The notes under the pieces: generated by a model | The model's database searches: none | Told to the model about the DNA's origin: nothing | What the model saw: the letters and a program-made list of their open reading frames with translations, nothing else | Made by a program: the position numbers and the translations under genes | Source: Moringa oleifera | Lineage: Eukaryota > Streptophyta > Magnoliopsida > Brassicales > Moringaceae | Length of the DNA: 64,000 nucleotides | Reading direction: 5' to 3' | NCBI GenBank assembly: GCA_021397835.1 | Contig: JAJFZO010000407.1 | Location: 3,038,001-3,102,000 of the forward strand | Part shown: piece after piece, positions 12,729 to 24,320 of the stretch | How the letters are laid out: each line of letters opens with the position of its first letter | Numbering within the stretch: the first letter of the stretch is position 1

Positions 12729-12986
12729 ATGAGAACAGACGTTAATGAGGTGACGCTTTTAGGCGGGACGTCTTCAGACGGTGCCGAGCTGTCCAACCAT
12801 CGTGCCGTGCAACCGACGGATAATAACCGGCTAAGCCGGTGCGTGTCGGGCGGTTGTGTGCTGGCGTGCGACCTGCTACTACCGGTTGCAGTGTACGGCG
12901 CTGACGTAGGACGGAGCGATATGTGCGGTTGGGTACTGCGTGCATGTGACTCGGGGAATGTTCTCTCTGGGAGGTTACATTTTTAA
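12729..12986 (+). CDS. Candidate short Cys-containing protein in a GC-rich island
   Basis: An 85-codon frame begins MRTDVNEVTLLGG and ends SGNVLSGRLHF. It lies in a small island much richer in GC and CpG than its surroundings. A TATA-like element lies about 105 bases upstream of the ATG. The product would contain five cysteines but no motif I recognise, and no signal peptide is obvious. The opposite strand is also partly open, which is expected by chance in GC-rich DNA. It could be a small plant gene, a noncoding transcript, or a chance ORF in regulatory DNA. I lean against coding without further support. Confidence 0.22.
   Translation: MRTDVNEVTLLGGTSSDGAELSNHRAVQPTDNNRLSRCVSGGCVLACDLLLPVAVYGADVGRSDMCGWVLRACDSGNVLSGRLHF
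12826..12840. repeat. Perfect short inverted repeat
   Basis: ACCGGCTAAGCCGGT has seven-base arms around one central base, inside the GC-rich island. It may be a dimeric transcription-factor site or chance. Confidence 0.6.
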
Positions 12987-13251
12987 TAAGCTACTATCGT
13001 GCGTTGTTGAAGACTTACTCTGCTTTAGATAGCAACCGCTGATTTCCGTCACAGTCTCATCTATTCCCATCGTAAGGCAAAGAAGTCGTGGGGACTTAGT
13101 AGTGAGACACATGTTAGTAAATTTACTGAGTTTATGTAATTAATGAAGATTTTAAAGGTTAACTGAGTGGATAATCAAGAGTTTAAGGCATTGTCACAGA
13201 ATTCTTTGTTGCTAATGACGATAACTTTCTGCTGATTGCCCTTTAATAGTT

Positions 13252-13363
13252 GTGGTCCCCTCTCCCCAGTCCCCACTGCCAGTGAAGGGGTAATTGCGTA
13301 AAATAAGGCTGCCAAAACGAATCGCTTGGTGCCGCTTTAATCGCACTTTACACGACGTCGTGT
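13252..13363. promoter_or_regulatory. Promoter-like island with TCP motif and bZIP palindrome
   Basis: GTGGTCCC at 13252-13259 fits the TCP consensus GTGGNCCC. ACACGACGTCGTGT at 13350-13363 is a perfect 14-base palindrome around GACGTC, a C-box type bZIP target. The CpG-rich stretch runs on to about 13430. No recognised gene starts on either side. Motifs are seen directly; a promoter role is inference. Confidence 0.35.
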
Positions 13364-13439
13364 GAGTCGCCGCTTCTGGTCGTGCCCGGGTGCCTGAAGC
13401 AATCCTTTGCCGCTGAGTGGTCCGATAGAGCTCCTATAC

Positions 13440-15660
13440 AAATTACCTGGTTATGTTCAGTAGGCTTCCAGTTCTGTTGAAAATCAAGTGGAGATTATGA
13501 GATTGGCTTGCGTTTTTTCATGAACTGTAACATTGCAAGGTGCGCAAATTTGATTCATTAAACACGGCATTGACGATAAAACGTTTCAATGGCATGAGTT
13601 GTGTATAGATTTCCAGGTCTCGTGTTGTTTGGTTTGCCGTTATTGTTCAGCGTGGTCTTCTTTATTGGCATGGCTGGAGCTCGCCTGCTTAGACCTCTTT
13701 TGCTTAGGCTGGGGCTGAGATGGAGTTTAGGCTTCATACCTCTCAGACTCTATTTTGAACCGATCAGCGAAATGCAGTTTCATTGATCCAGTTGGGTGAG
13801 ATTCTCGTAAGGAGAAGTTTCTTAATCTTTCTTTCAGCTAGCTTGCACCGACATGTTCTTCTACTTAAAAAACACTTAGTCAAGGGTTTACTTTGACTAG
13901 TTGTCAACGGTCCTGAATGATAAACTCTGTTGAATTTTATTGCTTTCTAAAGTAAGAGTCACTTCACGATTACAAGATGGTCTTGTTTAGCTCATGGTAA
14001 GCCTTGAAGTAGTGCCTGCATGTGCCTGTGTTTCACATTAGAAGAAAAATGGTGACACTTCTTTTTCTTGCTGAAAGTGACTCAATGTTGCTGAGTTTAA
14101 AAATGAATTTGCAGAATGGAAGTCTGTTATTCTTGGTCTGTTACGTTGTAATCAAGTAAGCTCAGGAAGTTCAATAAAGAATTTGTAGATAAAAAGGTAG
14201 TCAGAGGAATGAATAGCTTAACATCATTTTCTGCATTAGCAACTTTTTTACCTAATTTTTCTGATTGCTTATTTAAGTTTCGTTTTTCTTTCCCTTGTTT
14301 AGTAATTCTCTCATAGTTGGTGACTGTAAGATAAATTCAAACATGATGCTGTATTGTTCAAACTTTGTTCTGAGTCAGCAGCAAAGTCTGTTGCTTCATG
14401 GGGATTGTCTTGCAGCCTAATCCTTCTCCATGAACAATGAAATTCTGCACGTCTAGAACTTTGAAAGTAGATGTCCTTGGAGTCAGCATATTCATTTATA
14501 ATTTTCAGATTTGCATCTTTTGCCTACTTATTTCCACTCTTTATTTAAATTTTATTTGATGTATATGTTCTTCTCTCACTTGTGCTGAAAAACTTAGCCT
14601 AAAGGGTGAATTCTCATTGTTCCTCGTAGAACACTACATGTTATTCTTGTTCTCCAGTGAATTTTAAGGAAGAGAAGTTCAGAATTCAACCATATATTAG
14701 TAATAGTTCACAAAATTCAATCAGTGTTTACTTTTGGTAGTTCTGACGATTTACAATTGTGCCCCAAAGGGTTTCTGTGATTGTGTTCAAAGTTTAATGC
14801 TTGAAGATTTCATTATGAAGAGACAAATTAACTAACTTAAAAAAAATTGGGCTTTTGTATTATTGATAGAAATGATAGCATCTCAGTTATGGTTCTTCAT
14901 GCCATTGGTATATGAACGTGCTAATATAATTGCACTGTATAATGTGAAAAGGGTAGCAAAAGACAGTTGTTTCATACTGAAGTTTCTGATCATAAATGTG
15001 GATACAGTGTAAAGTTTGTGTGTATGAATGAGCGATTTTGGAACATTGAAGTGGAAAACCCTGATAAGCTTTAATTTGGAACATACAAGTGAATCTGGCC
15101 AAAGTTGTACTGAGCTTATTTGTGCATTTTTTATAGTTTCCCATCCAAAAACGCTGGAAGACATCTGTATAAAACAGCCAAGAGTTCAAGGGGGATTGAA
15201 GCAAATTAGCAAAGTGTATACAATATGTGAAGCTATTGCATATTGGATTGTATAATTTGCTCTTACGGCATTGTAGACTGCAAGTCCATCCTTGGAACTG
15301 TAGGGTTTATTGACCTTTCTTTTTACTAGATTCTCTTTTTCAAAATTTTTTTTCCTTTTGTCTGTCTGAATTTATATATAAGTTGGAGAAAAATTTGGAT
15401 GCCAAGGTAGTTGGTAAACATCATGACATTGTAGAAAATTCTGCATTCTCTGTTGAGAATGATTCTTTAACATGTGACCTGCTCCATTATCAACTTTTCT
15501 CTGAGCATGGTTCTTGATTGACATCATAAATGGCTGCAAAACATGGAAGAATAGCCCTTGAATTCGAAGGGTGGGCTCTTCCAAGTTGTTTGATTGATAT
15601 ATGGAAAAAGCTGATACAGAATCTCTTCATGTTCATGCAGGAGTAGTCCATATACAGGAT
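13440..15660. other. Moderate-GC stretch without a recognised gene
   Basis: This 2.2 kb has base composition like introns and UTRs of neighbouring genes rather than like the AT-rich spacers. Short open frames exist on both strands (for example 13601-13786 + and 15372-15584 -), but none shows a known domain or connects by splice sites. It may be a noncoding transcript, the 3' part of the minus-strand fragment at 15.7 kb, or gene decay. Confidence 0.35.
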
Positions 15661-15666
15661 GATCAG

Positions 15667-15813
15667 TCATGCAGCCTGATACTGCTCTGCAAATTCAGAT
15701 AGCTTTCCTAACACTGGAAGCATTGACAACACATCCACTGCAGCCTTCTCATGTGAATTCCAGGTATCCTCACAAAAAGAGAGATTCTTCTGCATCCAGA
15801 ATGATCTAGGCAT
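15667..15813 (-). pseudogene. Orphan 48-codon coding fragment, possible terminal-exon relic
   Basis: On the minus strand a clean frame reads MPRSFWMQKNLSFCEDTW, continues with HEKAAVDVLSMLPVLGKL and ends EFAEQYQAA with TGA at 15669-15667. The mix of residues and the amphipathic helix in the second half look like real protein, not a random frame. Immediately upstream in transcript sense (above 15.82 kb) the DNA turns into AT-rich spacer with no further exon. It therefore resembles the last exon of a gene left behind by deletion or carried in by a mobile element. I do not recognise the family. Confidence 0.35.
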
Positions 15814-15824
15814 AGTTTATCAAT

Positions 15825-17640
15825 AAAAATATTTTTTTGGATTAAATAATTTTTATTTATTTAATATCAAGTGATATAATAGTTATTTATCTAAATCAAT
15901 AACAATCTGATTCATAAGATTAAATAATCAAATGATTACGTGACATTTTAATGTGGATAATATCAAAAAATAATAAATAATTAATTTTTACTTAATATTT
16001 TTATCAAATTTGTGTCAGTTTGATGTGACACTTATCAACAGGCATTTAATATATAATTTTTTTTTAAAATCTCGCAAAGAATATAAATGATTGAGATTTT
16101 TTAATCAACATTGTAAAATCAAAGAAGCATCTACATCGAATCATGATCTTCTCTTGAAAGCATATATAAAAGGTCATAAATATTCTACTTTAAATTTTGA
16201 GATAATTAAACTTTTTTTTTTTTGTTAATGTTTCAAAGCTGTCGATTTTTTCACGAATCAAATTTTTTAAATAAAATTAAATGTTTTTAAAAAATTAAAA
16301 AAATACTTAAGCTCAAAGAAAGGATAATTCTTGTTAAATATTTAACACATTTTGATCAGTTATGTTTATATCTACTCATCTTCTGAATAAATGGGAAGAG
16401 TGTGATCTTATGAATAATTATATCATTAACACAAACATTGAAAAATAAATTAAATAAAATTTATCCTTTTAGAAGTAACAATCATATCAACATATGGTTT
16501 TGATTTGTAAAAAGCTGAAAATTATATTATTATCATCAAACATCACTTAGTAATAAATTAAGTGATGAAGTGTAGCTAACTGTAACTTCAATACAAAGAT
16601 TAGCCAACTTTCATTCCCTTTTCCACCAACTCTATCATTGATTTATCGTGTACTTTTTGTCTTATAATGTAATTTTGTGTCCTCCAAGTGGATAACTTAC
16701 TAAAGAAGTTCCAATTGAGCAATGAAAATGCAAGAAGTGTACATAGTGAACGCGACTAAGCATCCAAATCAAATGAATTGATAAATCATTTGGGCTAAAG
16801 GAAATTCTAAATTTAACGAAGTACCAAAGGTAAGCCCTTAACTTTTTGTTTAAATTAGTGAGGAACCCACTTGCATTGAGCGGTCATGTTGCTCATAGCA
16901 TAGGGTCCCAAGGACAGTGACCCACATTATGGGCTGCAACGTCATTGTCTCTTGCTTTCAGTGTAATCAAAGCAAAGGCCCAGACATACATGCTCCATCC
17001 TTTTCTTATGCAACTTCTTCTTTTTCTCTAAAGAATATTAAAAAAATTGTTGTAAATAATAATAATAATTAATAGTTAAAACGAATTTAAATAAAATATA
17101 TATATGTTCAAAGCCGGTAAAAACTTATCATCTAATGCAATATAAATTTAGATATACTTTTTTCTTATGAGATGTTTTTCAGATATATTTCAAACAAAAT
17201 AAGATCATATAAATCTTATTAAAATAAATAATATTTGATAAAATATAATAAATATTAATATTGGTCATTTGTGCAAATCAATGTGAATATTGTAAAAGGA
17301 GGAGGTCAATACGACTCTTTACCAAAATATCATATAGAAATTTTTTTTTTACTAATTAGATGCAAAAAAAGGCTAAATATAATGTGTTTTAATTTTATTT
17401 TTCAAAAAAAATAAAATCATATGAGAACGATATACATGAATAATATTTTTATAAAAAATATTGATAAATTTTGTTCGATATTATTATTTTTCAATTTTGC
17501 ATAAGTTTTATGCATTCTTTCATTTTTTTATGTAATCTTCCCAAAAAGTAGAATGGGTGTGATCAACTTTTTTACATCATAACTCCAATTTGATGGACTT
17601 ACCATCTTGCTTCTTAATTCTCATCCTCTTGATGCAAAAA
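15825..17640. other. AT-rich intergenic DNA
   Basis: Mostly AT-rich sequence with many A and T runs. A slightly GC-richer patch at about 16850-17000 contains GGGTCCCAAGG and TGGGCTG words but no open frame of interest. Nothing coding is seen. Confidence 0.6.
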
Positions 17641-17650
17641 GTTAATATTC

Positions 17651-18000
17651 TCAAGCTCGAAGCCCCACAAGAAATTTCACTTTTGATTTCAATATGACCA
17701 CAAAGGAATTAAACATATCCAAAATCCACAAATTGGGTACTAAATCTTCAAAGCCAGACCCACCATGCCGGTGCCTTTTACCACTTCTCTGGTCACCCAA
17801 AATCATCAACACATGGCTCGAAATTCTCTGCCACCAAACTCCAACTATTGCTCGTGTGACAAGAAACACCTTGTTGGTGGCTACTTTCCGCAACCTCTTG
17901 ACACGGGAGCCAATAGGGCATGCCGATGGCCAAATGGTCCATTTTGTATTAACTTGAAGGGACCCCATGTGCCCTAAACCAACCACCAATGTGGGCACTT
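17651..18000. other. GC-richer patch open on both strands
   Basis: Frames are open on the minus strand (17651-17998, 115 codons) and on the plus strand (17694-17957 and 17765-17977). None has a recognisable motif. The overlap of three frames argues that openness comes from composition. It could be a regulatory region or a relic of an older gene. Confidence 0.3.
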
Positions 18001-18110
18001 AATGACCACCATGGGAGTATGTATTCTATTCAAGTAAGGTGACCCACTTTATAAATCTGTCCCATTTCTTAATCCATATAAGGTACTCTTTCATATTGAC
18101 CTTATAGGGT

Positions 18111-18126
18111 GCCCTTCGTGAAGGGC
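18111..18126. repeat. Short inverted repeat
   Basis: GCCCTTC, two bases, then GAAGGGC form a small hairpin-capable palindrome. No gene is linked to it. Confidence 0.6.
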
Positions 18127-19739
18127 AATGAAAATTCCAAGGACCCTTTTTTTGGGTTCCCCGAAATTGGATCTGCTTATTAATAATAATACCCATTTTT
18201 TAGAAACATTGATAAGCTATCCAAATTTAGATATTAGGGCAAAGCTAAATTTATTAAAACGGGCTTTAATGCACTTGCCTGTTGCAAGGTCATATATCTG
18301 TTATAAATTATGATTTAATTACAGGTTAATTGTTCCAATTATATACTTGTAAACCAGTGAAAATGATAAAAATTTAATTTAATTTTTATTGGAAAACTAA
18401 GTTTAATATTCAATATTTCAAGAAAATATCAAAAAATTCAAACTATATTCATTTTTTATTTAAACTGTAAATATTGATTGGTTCAAATGTATATTTAATG
18501 TTTTAATTTGATTTAATTTATATTATATCAAAAAAAAATAAAAATTTAAATTGAGATCTTATATGATGAATGAATAATCATAAAATATTTAATTTTTTTT
18601 TGACAATTTATATATATTTAATGTTTATTATCATAAATTTGTAAATTTTTTTAAAAAATAATTCATCAATGAAAAATTCAAATCTAAAAAATACATTCAA
18701 AATAAAATATAATTTTTAAAAAAATCATTTTGAAACATTTCAATCATGCAAAATAATAGGGTTCATATTGAAACATTTGAGATTAAAAAAAAAATCAATC
18801 AATGAAGATTCAGCTTAAAAAATTCATATAATTTAAAATTTGTTTTTATATTTACCATAACATTTATAAAAAAAAATGTAAGTAAAATATATTTAAAGCA
18901 TATATAAATATAAAGTTTTTTTATATTTATCTTGATATTTACAAATAAAACAACTAACTAAAAGATTACAATTTATACATATAAAATATTAATTATAAAT
19001 GAATTTATATGCTAAGAATCTAAATTTATTATTTAATGCAAAATCAACTCTTTTAAATTTATCTTCAATATTAATTTCTCAACATTTCAGCATGCACTTA
19101 TGTAATCTTAAATTAATGAATTTATTTTCATCGACATTAAATTACATATATTTAAGAAGCTTGAAGCATTGATTCCACAGTCAAGAGGCGACAAAATCAT
19201 GTTCACCGACAAATTATGGAGACAAAAAATCGTGTTGTATTAACGGCACCATTAAGCAAATTAGTTTGTTGCTTTGCACATATGGTATTCCAAACTACCT
19301 TATCAAAGCACACATTGTCCCAATGGAAATGTTACTTAAATTAGTAACACCGTCGCACTACATGTGACTTATGGTATGATTACGTTATAGAAGATTTTTT
19401 TTTTAAAAAAATTGATATATTGTGAAATTATAAAATTTAAATTAATTTTTAATAATTAAGATCAATGTAACCAATAAAAATAAGCAATTTTATGAACCAT
19501 TGAATCTCTCGCTACCCAATTTGATGGTAGAAGAGAAGAATTTCGAATTATTTGATGAAATATATAAGCTTCGAAGGAAGCTTGTTATATTAATTAAATA
19601 AAAATGTGTATATAAGTATATATGTTCATCACATATTAAAGTTATATGACTTTAGAATAATCACTTATCATTTTTTTGATAAATATAAAAAATTGAATCA
19701 AGTTTATTTTTTAATTTAAATTATAATGTATTAATTAGA

Positions 19740-19920
19740 TTAATTATATATTTATTTTTTTAATTTGATCTAAATTAAAATTTAACTTAAATAATTATAA
19801 AAATTTAAAATATTTGTATTATCAAAATATCTAAAAAAACTACTCAAAAATTTTTATATTTCATACCCGTTTATTAAATTTAAATAATTTTTAACCTAAA
19901 AGCTATTTTTAATAATTTTA
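19740..19920 (+). repeat. Degenerate copy of the dispersed AT-rich repeat
   Basis: The block TTGTATTATCAAAATATCTAAAA, a spacer, then TTTAAATAATTTTTAACC parallels the block at about 25.5 kb (TTATTATTAAAATATCTAAAA, then TTTGAATACTTTTTAAC). Confidence 0.45.
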
Positions 19921-20218
19921 AAATTTTTTTGACAACATAACTCGTTTTAAAAATATATTTAATACTATTTTATTACATTTACTTAAAATTTTAAGTTATA
20001 ATATGTTGTACAAAATTTTTAATTTTTAAATTGTTTGAATATAATTTAAATTAAATTAAATTAAAATAGTTTAAAATATAAAGCAAAAAAATGAATGTAA
20101 TTTAAATTTTTTATGTTTATTTTTATCAATATATTTTTAGGTTATATTAGAAAATATAATTTTAAAAAATATTTAAAAATTCATGAAACGACTGTTAAAT
20201 TGGATACTAGATCCCAGT

Positions 20219-20240
20219 AATATATATATATATATATATA
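20219..20240. repeat. (TA)n microsatellite
   Basis: About ten TA units lie in the AT-rich spacer upstream of the ICR leader. Confidence 0.9.
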
Positions 20241-20340
20241 GGATAACTTAGTAAAAACTTGATATATTAATTAAATAAAAGTGTGTTTATATATATATAA
20301 ATTAAAGTTAGATGATGTGTTTTAAAAATTTTAAAACTTA

Positions 20341-22120
20341 GTGGAGTTTCTATTTAGGCGCCTCGGTCTGCAGCGTCCAAACAACGGAAGAGTGAGTTGG
20401 AGCGTGAGCTGGCGCGTGTAAGGAGAGCGTGGGACCGTCACCATACTGTTTCTGGCTTTTGCTTGCTTGGCTTTCTCTGTTTCTCTTTCTCGCTCTCCAC
20501 AGACTGACAAAAGGCGGACAGAGAAGAAGAGGAACACTCGGGAACTGAGCACAGAGGCAGCTCGAGAGGGAAAAGCTAGTGCTGCCTGCGAAATGGAGGC
20601 TTATACCGCTGGTTGGATTCCAGCAGCTAGGGTTTTCTAAGGTTTCTTCTGAAGAGTGTTGAAATCAAACAAGTCGTATATATCAATCTCTGCAAGAGCA
20701 AAGACCTTCTTCAGGTGACCTGAACCTGCCAACATTACGTTCTTACTTTACTGTTTTCTTCTTCTCTGTCTTTTCTCTTTTAGTCGTTGGTCGTGGTTGC
20801 TTTTTCTTTGATGTGAAAGCTGAGATTTTCAGGGGTTGAAGCTAATGTTTCGTTGCAGAAATTTTCGAAGTATGGGTTTGGTTGATTACCTTTTGGTTTA
20901 GTCAAAAATGGGGCCTCTTCTGTGCTTCTATGTCAAAGAGGTCTCATTTTCTGGTTAAGTACTGCTTGAAAATGACAATGTGGGTTTTCTTATTGGACCT
21001 TCTGAGCTTTACTGCCGCTAGTTCTCCTCTGAGAGCCTTTTTCTTTCCCCTGTAATCTTCTTCAAGACGTAGAAGAACAGGGAAGAAGACCGAACACTTG
21101 ACATTCTTTTTGGGGCTTTGATGTCTTCAAAGAGTGATTTTTCCTTCACTTGAAGCTCTGATTCAGGCTTCAACGCTCCATTTTCCAAGCTTCTGTTTTC
21201 TTCTAACTCTACAGCTGATCCGTGGAGCTTGCCGATCCACGCATGCTGTAGATTCAACAAAAATAGGTCACAGAACATCTCGTCACTCATACATACTTGT
21301 TCTTTTTCCTTTTCCTTCTTTCGGTTTTCTTAACTAATTTCCAATCTCTTGTGGCCATAACACGCAAAATCCAACTTTTTTTTTTAAGAGTATATTCTCG
21401 TCATGGGTTGTTTTATCTTTCTGGTTCTGTACATATAATTTGATGAGGGGAATCCTTCTGTTTTTCCTCTTCAAGAATGGCAACCCAAGGAAAAAAGATG
21501 GGTTCTTTATTGTTTCCCAGGAAAATTTCAGGCCTCCATCTATTTTCTCTGCTTGTAACTTGAAATATATTTAGTTTTCGCTTTTCAATTTGAAATGTCA
21601 TTGAGAAACACAAGGACCTGGCGTTTCTCGTGACCATTTCAGCTCGTTATGAATTAAAAGCGCAATCCTGTGTCATTCGATGTTTATATCTTATTTGCTG
21701 ATTGTGGGTTCAACAAAGTATGGTGGATCATCATTTGACCTCTGGAGTAAAAAGGACGAGAAAGAGCAGTTCAGAAGATACTTTATGTAATGATACTTAA
21801 ATGAATTGTTTTGATGGCAAACTTTTGTTTTGACTTACATTCTAATCTTTCCTTTTGTTCTGTGGTTCTGGTTGTTGGTAGTGGAAGTAGTTTCCATGGA
21901 GTTTCTTTAAAGCAATTAAATTGGTTTGTTGTTAGGCTTTGTGCATACCGTTAAGAGTGGCTTTGCTTTTTGAAACTATTCAAATATCTTATTCTTGTAT
22001 ATATCAGATAATCCTGTCTGCTTCTTTCTCCTTGAAAGGTTTCTCTGAACTGTTGCAGGTGGTGTGGGTCAGGTGGGGTTTGACAGGGTCCTTTTAACCT
22101 TCCTAGAATATATATAAACA
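20341..22120 (+). other. Promoter and spliced 5' leader of the ICR gene
   Basis: From about 20340 the DNA changes from AT-rich spacer to mixed sequence with CT-rich patches (20450-20500), typical of a plant core promoter and leader. A leader intron can be proposed from CTTCAG/GTGACC (GT at 20715) to TGTTGCAG (ending 22058), leaving a short second leader exon, 22059-22120, without ATG. The exact transcript start is not visible. Confidence 0.5.
20593..20640 (+). other. 15-residue uORF in the ICR leader
   Basis: ATG to TAA encodes MEAYTAGWIPAARVF. It lies in the proposed first leader exon, before the leader intron. If translated it could reduce or regulate translation of the ICR protein. Confidence 0.4.
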
Positions 22121-24320
22121 ATGCAGACACCAAAAGCAAGGTTAGATTGTATTCTTTATGTAAATTTGCTGCACTTTATCTGCTCTTCTGCTCTATATCA
22201 AATCTTTCTCACAAGGTAATTTGACCTTTGGTTGATTATCGACTACGTTTTACTTACTGATTGTCTGTTACTGACTCTGAGAGCAGAACCGGCTCTTTAG
22301 AAGTTCCTCAAAGGAAATCTCCTGTAACATCTCGAGTTGCTCGCCCATTGAAGACACCAGGATCGGATTCTGACTCAGTTTCATCTCCAAATCAAGCAAG
22401 TAAGACTCCTAAAGATGGTAATCCTAGAGTTGCTGAACGCAGATCACCTCGAAGCCCGGCAATTGAGGTATTTTTGCAGTCGCTTATGGCCAATGACCCC
22501 ATCATTCTTAACAGGAGTTGCCTGATAAAGAACTTGCATTTTCTTTCAAATCTGAAATTTTCTTGTTTGTACTTCTTTAGCATGTACTAGTTAATGTTTT
22601 AGATATTGGTGACTCATTTCTTTCCTTTTGTGTTCCTCTATGGGTTCAGAAGAAACGTCCAGGCAGGATATCTGAATTAGAAGCACAGATGGCTCAACTT
22701 CAGGAGGATCTCAAAAAGGCAAAGGAACAATTGAGTGTGTCTGAATCGATAAAGAGGCAAGCTCAGCAGGAAACAGAGGAGGCAAGGAAGCAGCTTCTGG
22801 TCATGTCAGCAAAGCTAGAGGAATCTCAACAGCAGTTGATGGAGATTACTGCCTCTGAGGATGAACGGGTTGAAGAGCTGCGTAAGATCTCCCAGGATCG
22901 AGATAGAGCCTGGCAGTCTGAACTTGAGGCTGTACAAAAGCAGCACTCAATGGATTCTGCTGCATTGGCTTCAGCCTTGAATGAAATCCAGAAGCTCAAA
23001 ATTCAGTTGGAAAAGGTCTCCGAATTTGAAGCTGTTCAAAGCAGACATGCAGAATCTGCTCATGCTGAGATTCAGAAACTAAGGATGGAACTTTCTGAAA
23101 CTCTTTCCCTTGTTGAAAAACAGAGAACTGAGCTTAATGATTGCAAAGAATCTGAAGCTCAGGCTATTGAAGTTGTTAGCACAACTCAAGTACAGTTGGA
23201 AACAGCAAATGCAACAGTGGCAATGCTACGATCAGATGGAATGAAGGCCTCAGAGGCTTACAAGTCGTTGTTGGAAGAACTGGAGCTGTCTAAATCTCAA
23301 GTTAAATCATTGGAGGAACAAGTGAGCAAGATCCAGGCTGATTTGGTTGATGCTGGCAGCAGAAAATTGGCTGATTCTGCAGATAATGCTAAAGTTCCAG
23401 AGGAGGAGAGTGAGAACAAGGAAATAAACCAGCTCAAAGAGGACCTTAATCTTGCGAAATCTGAAGTTGATCAATTAAGATCTGAATTGGATGTAGCTGA
23501 GGCCAGGTACCAGGAAGAATGTGTCCAAAGCACATTACAAATTAGAAGTGCTTATGAAGAAATTGAACGTATAAAGTCACAGACATGCCAAGGAGAGGCA
23601 GAGTTAGGGGCAGAACTGAAGAAAAGCAAAGCTTATATTGATGAGTTGAGAGCGAACCTGATGGATAAAGAAACTGAATTGCAGAGTATCAGAGAGGAGA
23701 ATGAAGGACTGACCCTGAAGATTGAGGAAAACCTCCCTAGTGAAAGGGAATCTGAACTTGCAAAAGAACTGAAGAAATTAGAAGCAGAACTGACAGAGTT
23801 GAGGGTGAGCTTGTTGGATAAGGAAACAGAGCTGCAGGCCATGAATGAGCAAAATAAGATTCTCAGGATGGAAATTAAGAAGAGTGAACTTGAAAGGAAT
23901 GAAGCTAATGGTGAAGCTGCAGCTTTGGCAGAAACAGCAAGAGCTGCAGAGCAAGAGGCTTTGATGAAGCTCGACTGCTTGACAGAGGAAGCAGATAAAA
24001 GTAGCCAAAGAGTAGCGCATGTGACTGAACAGCTAGATGCAGCACAGGCAGCAAATACAGAACTGGAGGCTGAGCTGAGGAAACTAAAGGTGCAGTCAGA
24101 CCAATGGAGGAAGGCAGCAGAAGCTGCTGCTGCAATGCTTTCAACAGGCAACGATGGGAAATATGCAGAGAAAACCAGTTCCCTTGAGAACTCCTACAGT
24201 CCTTTGCCTGCGCATATGGGTTCCCCTTTCTCAGATGACATGGAAGATGAATCCCCAAAAAAGAAAAATGGGAATATGTTGAAGAAGATAGGTGTCTTGT
24301 GGAAGAAAGGACAGAAGTGA
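22121..24320 (+). CDS. ICR2: Interactor of constitutively active ROPs (ICR2-type)
   Basis: Exons 22121-22140, 22287-22467 and 22650-24320 join in frame to 623 residues. The first exon encodes only MQTPKA plus part of an Arg codon, and continues as [13 protein letters not shown], the N-terminus typical of the ICR2 branch. A Ser/Pro-rich head (1-65) and [13 protein letters not shown] lead into a coiled coil that fills most of the protein (about 75-560), rich in Glu, Lys, Leu and Ala heptads. The C-terminal QWRKAA motif (552-557) is the one used by ICR/RIP proteins to bind GTP-loaded ROP GTPases. The end, [14 protein letters not shown], is basic and may contact membrane or microtubules. ICRs link ROP signalling to exocytosis, polarity and cortical microtubules. 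AATAAA lies at 24717-24722. The precise paralogue is my judgement from the N-terminus. Confidence 0.88.

Larger units (their letters stand above)
18340..20330. other. AT-rich intergenic DNA with repeat copies
   Basis: Nearly all A and T, no coding frames. It contains a copy of the dispersed repeat at about 19740-19920 and the shared word AATGTTTTAATTTGATTTAA near 18500. A slightly GC-richer island lies at 19170-19380 with no recognisable gene. Confidence 0.6.

Noticed and set aside
12742..12945. Arg-rich minus-strand frame opposite the GC-rich ORF
   Set aside because: Overlapping antisense frames are expected in CpG-rich DNA; no known motif is present.
15372..15584. 70-codon minus-strand frame just downstream of the orphan fragment at 15.7 kb
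   Set aside because: It follows a stop codon, has no clear start or splice link and no known motif. It is more likely 3'UTR or chance.
23633..24151. Long minus-strand open frame of 172 codons inside the ICR exon
   Set aside because: It is the reverse shadow of a Glu/Lys/Leu-rich coiled-coil exon. It is Ser-rich, as expected from the complement, and has no splice or start context of its own.
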